Source of the DNA: Emmonsiellopsis sp. PD_33
Taxonomy: Eukaryota; Ascomycota; Eurotiomycetes; Onygenales; Ajellomycetaceae
Direction of reading: 5' to 3'
Length of the DNA stretch: 64,000 nucleotides
Assembly (NCBI GenBank): GCA_032988165.1
Contig: JANTQF010000030.1
Location: 124,001-188,000, forward strand
Shown in pieces: positions 57,314-64,000 of the stretch (position 1 is its first letter; each line of letters starts with the position of its first letter). A model generated the notes under the pieces. The model saw only the letters and a program-made list of their open reading frames with translations. It did not search any database and was not told the origin of the DNA. A program made the position numbers and the translations under genes.

Positions 57314-59293
57314 ATGGCTTCGCTCCCCTACCGTCGGGCTTCGCGCCAGATGTCCAGACAGGCCTCCATGGACCCCCGAAACGAAATCAGCCCGCAAATG
57401 GACCACTATATCGGCATCGATGTCGGCACCGGCAGCGCTAGGGCCTGCATTATCGATAACAAGGGCGATATCGTGGGCTTGGCCTCGGAGAATATTGGCC
57501 TTTGGCAGCCTCAGCAGGGGTACTATGTATGCCCTACTCCAGCGATATATACGGAACTATGGAAATATAAACATGGGTACTAACAGACTACTATTAGGAA
57601 CAATCTACGGATGATATCTGGCGCTGCATCTGTATCTCTGTCCAGAGAGCCATAAGCCAGCACAACATCAATCCCGCTTCAGTCCGTGGAATTGGCTTTG
57701 ATGCCACCTGCTCTCTCGCAGTCTTCTCGCACGATGACGACGAGCCAGTCTCCGTCACCGGGCCCAATTTCGACACTGACCGCAACGTCGTCCTGTGGCT
57801 CGACCACCGTCCAGTAGAGGAAACCGAGAAGATCAATGCCACCGGCCACAACCTGCTCCGCTACGTTGGCGGCAAGATGTCCATCGAGATGGAGATCCCC
57901 AAGGTGCTTTGGCTCAAGAACAACATGCCCAAGGAACTTTTCGACCGCTGCAAATTCTACGACTTGACTGATGCTTTGACCCATATGGCGACAGGCAATG
58001 AGAAGAGAAGCTTCTGTAGCGTCGTTTGCAAGCAGGGATATGTCCCCGTGGGTGTGGATGGAAGTATCAAGGGTTGGCAGCCTGACTTTTTGAACGACAT
58101 TGGGCTTGGAGAGCTATCTGAGGATGGATTCAAGCGCATGGGAGGTGTCAATGGCGAGGTGAGCATGATCCCACACTTTCCGTTCAATAGATTCGTCCTT
58201 TGAACCTCGCAGAATCTTAGCTAACCCCTGATAGACTGGAGAATACCTAAGCGCCGGAGAGCTGGTAGGCACCCTCTGCGAGAAGGCGGCCAGCGCACTC
58301 GGCCTCCCCGCCGGAATTGCCGTAGGAAGCGGTGTCATTGACGCATACGCCGGCTGGATCGGTACCGTTGGCGCAAAAGTCCAACTTGGCTCCGAACAAT
58401 TGAGCTCAGACGCAGCAAAGAACGACCGGTCCCAGGCATTCACCCGTCTCGCTGCCGTGGCTGGCACCTCGACCTGCCATCTCGCAATGTCTCCAAACCC
58501 CGTCTTCGTCCCCGGCGTCTGGGGCCCATACCGCGACACCATCATCCCAGGCTTCTGGATGGCTGAAGGCGGCCAATCCGCTACTGGCGAGCTGCTCAAG
58601 CACGTCATCGAAACACACCCAGCCTTCAACCAGGCCCTCTCCGTCGCGGAATCCTACCACACAAACATCTACGACTATCTCAACGAGCACCTCAACGAAA
58701 TGGTCCTGGAACAAAAAGCGCCCTCGGTCTCCTACCTAGGCCGCCACTTCTTCTTCTACGGCGACCTCTTCGGCAACCGCTCCCCAATCGCCGACGCCAG
58801 CATGTCTGGCTCCGTCATCGGCCTGTCCAGCGATAAATCCGTCAGCGGGCTCGCGCTGTACTACTACGCAACCCTCGAATTCATCGCCCTGCAAACCAAG
58901 CAGATCATCGACACCATGAACAAATCCGGCCACAACATCACCTCAATCTTCATGTCGGGCTCCCAATGCCAGAACGACATCCTCATGAAACTCATAGCGT
59001 CCGCCTGCGACATGCCCGTGCTCATCCCGCGCTACGTGCACGCAGCCGTCTGCCACGGCGCCGCGATGCTGGGAGCCAAGGCCGCCAGCGCGGACAAAGA
59101 TGGCAAGACGGAGGATCTGTGGGATATCATGGACCGCATGAGCAAGCCTGGCAAAGCGGTGCAGCCTAGCGAGGATAAGCATGAGAAGGCCCTGTTGGAG
59201 GTCAAGTATAAGGTGTTTTTGGAGCAGTGCTATAAGCAGCAGGAGTATCGGAAGGATGTGGACGCGGCGATTAATGAGTGGGGGAAGAAGTAG
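57314..59293 (+). CDS. FGGY-family carbohydrate kinase (D-ribulokinase type)
   Basis: Exons 57314-57526, 57598-58158 and 58235-59293 give 610 residues. The nearest known relatives are yeast Ydr109c and human FGGY, which phosphorylate D-ribulose. The N-terminal half has the phosphate-1 motif YIGIDVGTGSARA and GIGFDATCSLAVF, then NVVLWLDHRPVEE, the substrate region. The C-terminal half has VGSGVIDAYAGWIG, VAGTSTCHLAM, the adenosine region MAEGGQSATGELL and IFMSGSQCQND. The first 30 residues are a Ser/Arg extension (RRASRQMSRQASMD) that may carry phosphorylation sites; this is a guess. Introns are GT-AG and in phase 0. Confidence 0.87.
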
Positions 59294-60294
59294 AAGTGTA
59301 GTTGATTGATTGATTTATTGATGCATGTCGTTAGGAGAGACGAAATTTAATGATGGGTACGGGGTAGGTGGGTAGGCGGATATCTGTCTGCGTTCCCTTT
59401 TTTTTTACGATGATGACGATGATCAAAAAAATTTCCTACATTCACGTTAATGTTCACGTTCACGTTCGGATTCATCTTTATTCTGTTCTTTTCATATGAG
59501 CCGGGCCGCCTCTCTTTTAACCCGTTATGGCAGTTGTTTTCTTCTCTTTTAATTGCGATATACCTAGCGGCGGTTTCTATCTGGGGATTACTCATAGAGG
59601 TAGAATATATCCCGGGCGGGTGGCCTTCCTTCTATCTCTATCTAGCTAGGGACATGCTCTACACGCGCGGATGGGTAGTTTAGTTGTTAATGGTGATAAC
59701 ACTTTGAAGTGGTTATGTTTATCGAGATCCTTGGTGGTGCAGACCCCTAGGAGTATTACAGTAAAAGGGGGTGGGATAAACGAATGCATGAACTTCTTTT
59801 GTTCGAGGTTTTCATATGTTTCTACTGCCTGTTAATAGTTGGAGATTTATGGTAATTTATGGGGAATCAATATAATAGAAGAGTTAAAACATTAAAAGAT
59901 ATTTATTAAATCTGGTTATTTTAAAGATTAACCTCCTAATATAAACAGTAAATGAGGAATCTACCTTTATACATATAAGAATGTGGGTACACACATAGAT
60001 ATAAAAATCATTAACTAAACATGAAATCATATATGCATGTCATATCCACTGGCCTACGCAGAGGTAACGCGGCACTTCCAAGGTTGAATTAACAACTAAT
60101 AGGGGAATGAACGAAGGTCATATCCACAGCCAGACGTCTGGAATGCCATATTCCAAGAACCAGAGCTCTTTCATCCAATAAGTGGTAACTTGTATTGTAT
60201 CGTAGCCTCATAATATGTTCCTAGCAACGGATATCAGCCAGACATTACTGAAAAGAGACATCCCATCACTGCTTATCTATCATGGAGGGTATTA
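59294..60294. other. Convergent region between the FGGY kinase and the NLR gene
   Basis: About 1 kb without a supported gene. The part 59860-60050 is notably A+T-rich (runs such as aaacattaaaagatatttattaaatc) compared with the flanks and could be a small decayed repeat, but I find no ends or partner copy. A short repeated gttcacgtt/gttaatgttc pattern near 59443-59466 is noted. Confidence 0.4.
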
Positions 60295-63200
60295 TCAATC
60301 AACATCCCAATCATCAATGGGAAATACTCCTTCGCCTCCACCTTCGTGCCCCCCCTTGGCCTCATCACCTAGTGCAGCGTTCTCAATCCGAAACAGTATA
60401 TTCTTCGACGCCTTTGCAAGCTGATAGATCAAATCGAGAAGTTCATACTCCTGGGTAACGCTGCGGGACTGAACGCACCCAGCGGAAATCGCTTGGATTT
60501 TTTTCAGCCATTGAGCCCGAGTATCATCCTCATTGGTAATATCTAACCGCGACATGCAAGTAATCCAAAGTTCTAGCATGGCTGGTGTATCGGGGGCATT
60601 GATTGCAGACGGGTCGTATTGTTTCATCCATTTGGCGTGCTCGATTTGAAGCGTTTGCCGCCGAGTGTGAGTATGATCACCGTTCTTTATATCTCCATGG
60701 GCAGGGAAACGCTGAGGTAAAATTCCGCGGAGAGAGATGGTGTGGGGGGCGCTCGCATATGGACGTGGGATACCAAGCGGGCGAGTCTGTGGGATCAAAC
60801 TTGTGGAGTTCCGGAGCGGGAATTCTTCTAGGATGGTTTCGGCCTGGAATGCCAATGTGAGATGCCTAAGAGACTGTATGTATTCTTGGTGAATAAAGTG
60901 AACCATCGCGAAGCGCTTGTTCATGCCCCGCATCCATGCAGGGTTACCCAGGAGGTCCTCCATGATGGTTATGTCAAGAAATCGTGACCATCCTTGGAAG
61001 CCTTGTCCGACGTCGTCAATCAACCGTACAAGATCGATCAGCTTCTGGAAGGATTCCGTATTAATGGCCTGCTTGGAGGATATAATATGGCTTAGAATTA
61101 TATCCACACAACTTAGCACCGAATTGCATGTTCTGGTCACCGCCTCAGCAAAGTCCGGGGGCCGCGCAATTATAGAAGTTGGTCGACCCTGATCATTCCT
61201 CCCGAAGCTATTAGAGATATACGGCGTGCTGAATCTGCGGTCGTCCTCTGCTTCGCACCATTCCCTACTGGCCTTCTTGAAAGGGACAATGTAATTCTTA
61301 ACACCTGAGTGAAGCAAAAGACCCGTAAGACCTTTGGAATTTTGATGGTGCATTCGGCAACAGAGATCAAGGTAATTGGACACGGCTCGAATTTCAAGGT
61401 GGGAAAAGTGCGCTAAGGACAAGCCGTTTGTTAGGGGTGGAACTGCCAGTTTCCAGTACTGCTCGAAAGACATGAGAGAACATAATTTGTGTTTTACTAT
61501 TGTTTCCAGAAACGAGATCTCTTCCGGGACGTTCTCGCCTAGACGGGAAAAGAAAACAACAAGCCGAGTTAAGAGGGCAACAGCTGGACGGTTTCGTTCC
61601 ATAGTCAGCTTTGAAGGTTCGTGATTAGATGCCGTATCCAAGTCTGGGTGGTAGAATACCCCCCTTTCTGATTTCTGTGCAACTGTGTTGATAATAGCCA
61701 GGATTAAGCTAGTGAACATAACAAGGTAAATGGCCTTGTCTGGTGTCCATTTCTTTATCACGGGTGAGGGAACAAGGAGGTCCTCGATTTCGCGCATGGT
61801 ACGTCCGTCCAGATTCCATAGCGAATGAAGCTTTGACAGAGCCTTCATCGTCCCTGCTTGGAGGGATCCGAGAAAGTCTGACGGAGGAGCTAAGGCCGAT
61901 GAATTGGGACACAAAACCGTCGTGAGAGCTTTCTGGAATACGCCATTCGTGCGCGAGGAAATGACAAATTCTGCAATGGCAGACAAACAAAGTGCAAGGA
62001 GAAGGCTTCGAACTTCAAGTGGAACACCGTTCGGGGCTTGTTCGTACCGGGCCAGATTCAGAGCAAATCCCTGCATATGTGGATATAATCGCTGGAGTGT
62101 TGGGTTGTGTGCGTTGGGTTCGGGGTGCCACAAAGACGCAGCGCTTCGATGCATCTGTAGAGGGTAGGCTTGATAGATGAGTATACCACAGAGATTTATG
62201 CACCTGGACAATTCATCTGGCTGGTGATTGAGCCTTGTTCGTATCCATTCGTGCACGAGAGGGTGTAGCGATAATGACTGATGTGTGGCATCTCTTGTAA
62301 CTAGCGAAAGAGAGCTAAGGACTCCCACATTGATACGGAACGAAGAACGACGCATCAAAAACTGAATCTCGCTTAACCACTTTTTATCTAGGATTCGGGA
62401 ACCCTGATAGGTCCCGTACGTCCAGAGACAGCTTTTTGACGCTAGATATAGGACATCTTCGGGAATATCGGTATGAGCAAAGAACCCGAGAAGCTGGAGT
62501 AGCGCTGCAGCGTCTGGGCGGTTCTTCATCAGGTAATCTAGTGTGATTTCCCACGTTGTCATAACCGATTCGGGGTACTCTGGATTCGCTTCCTTAAATC
62601 GCAGCAAATCCTCTCGGTCTTCTCGATGAGCCGTAAGAAGCTCCAAGTATTCAGCGCATGTCAAGGGGTCATTTTCCCTGATGAAGGCTGCTGCTTGACT
62701 AAGAGCAAGAGGAAAGCCAGCTAAATCACGGACAATATCTCGAATAGCTCCATATTCAGAGTGTTGTCTAACATCACTATGTAATACACCGGAACCTTGG
62801 TGACGCTGCCGCATGAACAGAAGCTCGGCGTCGGCTTGGGGAGGGTTTGATAACTCGAATCCATGCATGGCAATTGTGCCAATGGACCTTCTGTCCCGCG
62901 AGGTAAATATTACCTTGCCATTCCGACCAGTGGGAATAAACTTTTGTACGTCGAGTGATATGGTGTCGAAGTTATCGAAAACCAATATCCAGTCATCCTG
63001 CGATGAAATCCAGGCCTTGACCAAGTCAGTTTCTTGACCCGGTTGCAAATAAGAGCTTAGGCGTGATATAACGTCCTTGTGCTTGCCTGATCCTTTATGT
63101 TGATCAACGAAACGTCGGATAGCTCGTGCTGGTTCCTGATATTGTGATACTAGTTCACCTAACCCAGTTGCTGTGAACCAAAATATCTCGGCCTTCCGCT

Positions 63201-64000
63201 CCTCTCGCGCCCTATGGCAATATTCCGTGACGCACTGGGTTTTCCTAGTCAAGAATTTACCAAGTCAGCCACAAATGAATATCCAGAGTTCAGGGATGAG
63301 GTGTGAAATACCCTACACCACCAAGACCATGTATCACGACACGGTGGGGGTAGTCACAGCCCTGATCAGCTGCTTCTTTCAGGCGATAATCGATCAACCG
63401 TAACCCTCCCTTCCTCCCTGTAAAGTTGGGGTTACGCGGTTTTCGAAAGAAAGAGTCGCGGATATCCTGCATGGGATCATGTACTTGGATGGCTGGTCCA
63501 GTTAGTCTATCTAATAGTAACTAGCTCATTGTCTGCGTTGATGTTTAAGAAAATCACCAACGAACCTCCCTTGGGAGTTGGACTAGCCAACCCGGAGACT
63601 ATGGGCGGATGCACACGTTCCTTTTCTTTAGCTGCTGGCTTTTCCGCAACATCGCTCGTAGGGATGGTCAACACCAACTCTTTGGCGCAGGAGGCCGCGG
63701 TAAGAGCTGCATAGGACTGCCATTGTTTGTTCTTATGGGAGTCTGAATAGTCGCAGATGCCCCTGACCACTAAAAATGGAAAGATATCCATAAGGCCTGC
63801 AGCCTCCATCTCAAAGCACAGCACCCCCAGCTCTTTTTGCAAGCGGTCCCTCGTAGCGCCATGCTTCATTACCTGATTTGCTGATGCTATAAGGCCAAAG
63901 TGGATTACAGGATCAGTTCCTGTCCGCGGTGGCCTGTGTATCAGCTTTTCATTATCACATGAAATGCATGTAACGGCCGCGCCCTTGTGATCATATTTGG
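60295..64000 (-). CDS. NLR-type receptor: nucleoside-phosphorylase domain plus NB-ARC (5' end outside window)
   Basis: Exons seen are 64000-63566 (continuing beyond the right edge), 63510-63312 and 63244-60295. The N-terminal part is the end of a fungal PNP/UDP-phosphorylase-type domain (PVIHFGLIASANQVMKHGATRD, LCFEMEAAGLMDIFPFLVVRGICDYSDSH). After a linker comes the NB-ARC domain: P-loop GLGGVGKT (split by the intron 63311-63245), Walker B WILVFDNFD, sensor KVIFTSRDRRS, GFPLALSQAAAFI and the MHD-like LHPLVHEW. About 550 further residues follow with no repeat I can name; classical TPR, ankyrin or WD repeats are not evident. Such STAND proteins act in fungal self/non-self recognition and are likely cell-death or immune receptors; this role is inferred from architecture. 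The reading frame is open, so the gene looks intact within the window. Confidence 0.82.

Overview
The window looks like nuclear DNA of a filamentous ascomycete, most likely class Eurotiomycetes and perhaps order Onygenales. Genes are compact, with short introns (about 50-70 nt), GT-AG or occasional GC-AG borders and ctaac-type branch sites. The proteins read like Aspergillus/Ajellomycetaceae orthologues (UvsB, SrgA/Sec4, Csm3, NUXM, Nic96). A long A+T-rich block carries mobile elements decayed by C-to-T/G-to-A changes, the mark of repeat-induced point mutation (RIP). The order-level placement is inference; I ran no search.

Layout. 1-345: A+T-rich remnant next to a tRNA-Ser(UGA) with an intron. 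981-23118: gene-dense housekeeping block: SEC4 Rab GTPase, an unrecognised probably mitochondrial protein, the AAA ATPase AFG2, an RNPS1-like SR protein, the ATR checkpoint kinase UVSB (26 exons), tRNA adenosine deaminase TAD2, complex I subunit NUXM, fork-protection factor CSM3 and an RCC1-type Ran exchange factor. 23338-36718: one nested transposon block. A pogo/Fot1-like DNA transposon with TA target duplication and inverted repeats was split by an 11,047-bp chromodomain Ty3/Gypsy element with 160-bp LTRs and a 5-bp target duplication. All of its coding parts are decayed, and it carries an extra long minus-strand frame behind pol that I do not recognise. 37333-59293: second gene block: a putative cyclase, a fusion of a FAR1-like zinc domain with the riboflavin enzyme RIB7, nucleoporin NIC96, COX16, a rhodanese plus tyrosine-phosphatase protein, an F-box protein with a polyaspartate tail, EMC10 and an FGGY sugar kinase. 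60295-64000: a fungal NLR-type receptor (nucleoside-phosphorylase domain plus NB-ARC), cut off by the right edge.

Functional links. UVSB (ATR) and CSM3 (Tipin/Swi3 family) both serve the S-phase checkpoint and lie about 2.6 kb apart; whether this is more than coincidence is open. NUXM, COX16 and probably the gene at 2429-3649 are mitochondrial. NIC96 and RCC1 act in nuclear transport. The most unusual items are the nested transposon with its third long frame, the FAR1-RIB7 fusion, the degenerate first AAA domain of AFG2, three GC-AG introns, and the NLR at the edge.

Exon borders were set by hand from splice signals, reading-frame continuity and remembered family conservation; each listed multi-exon gene closes in frame.
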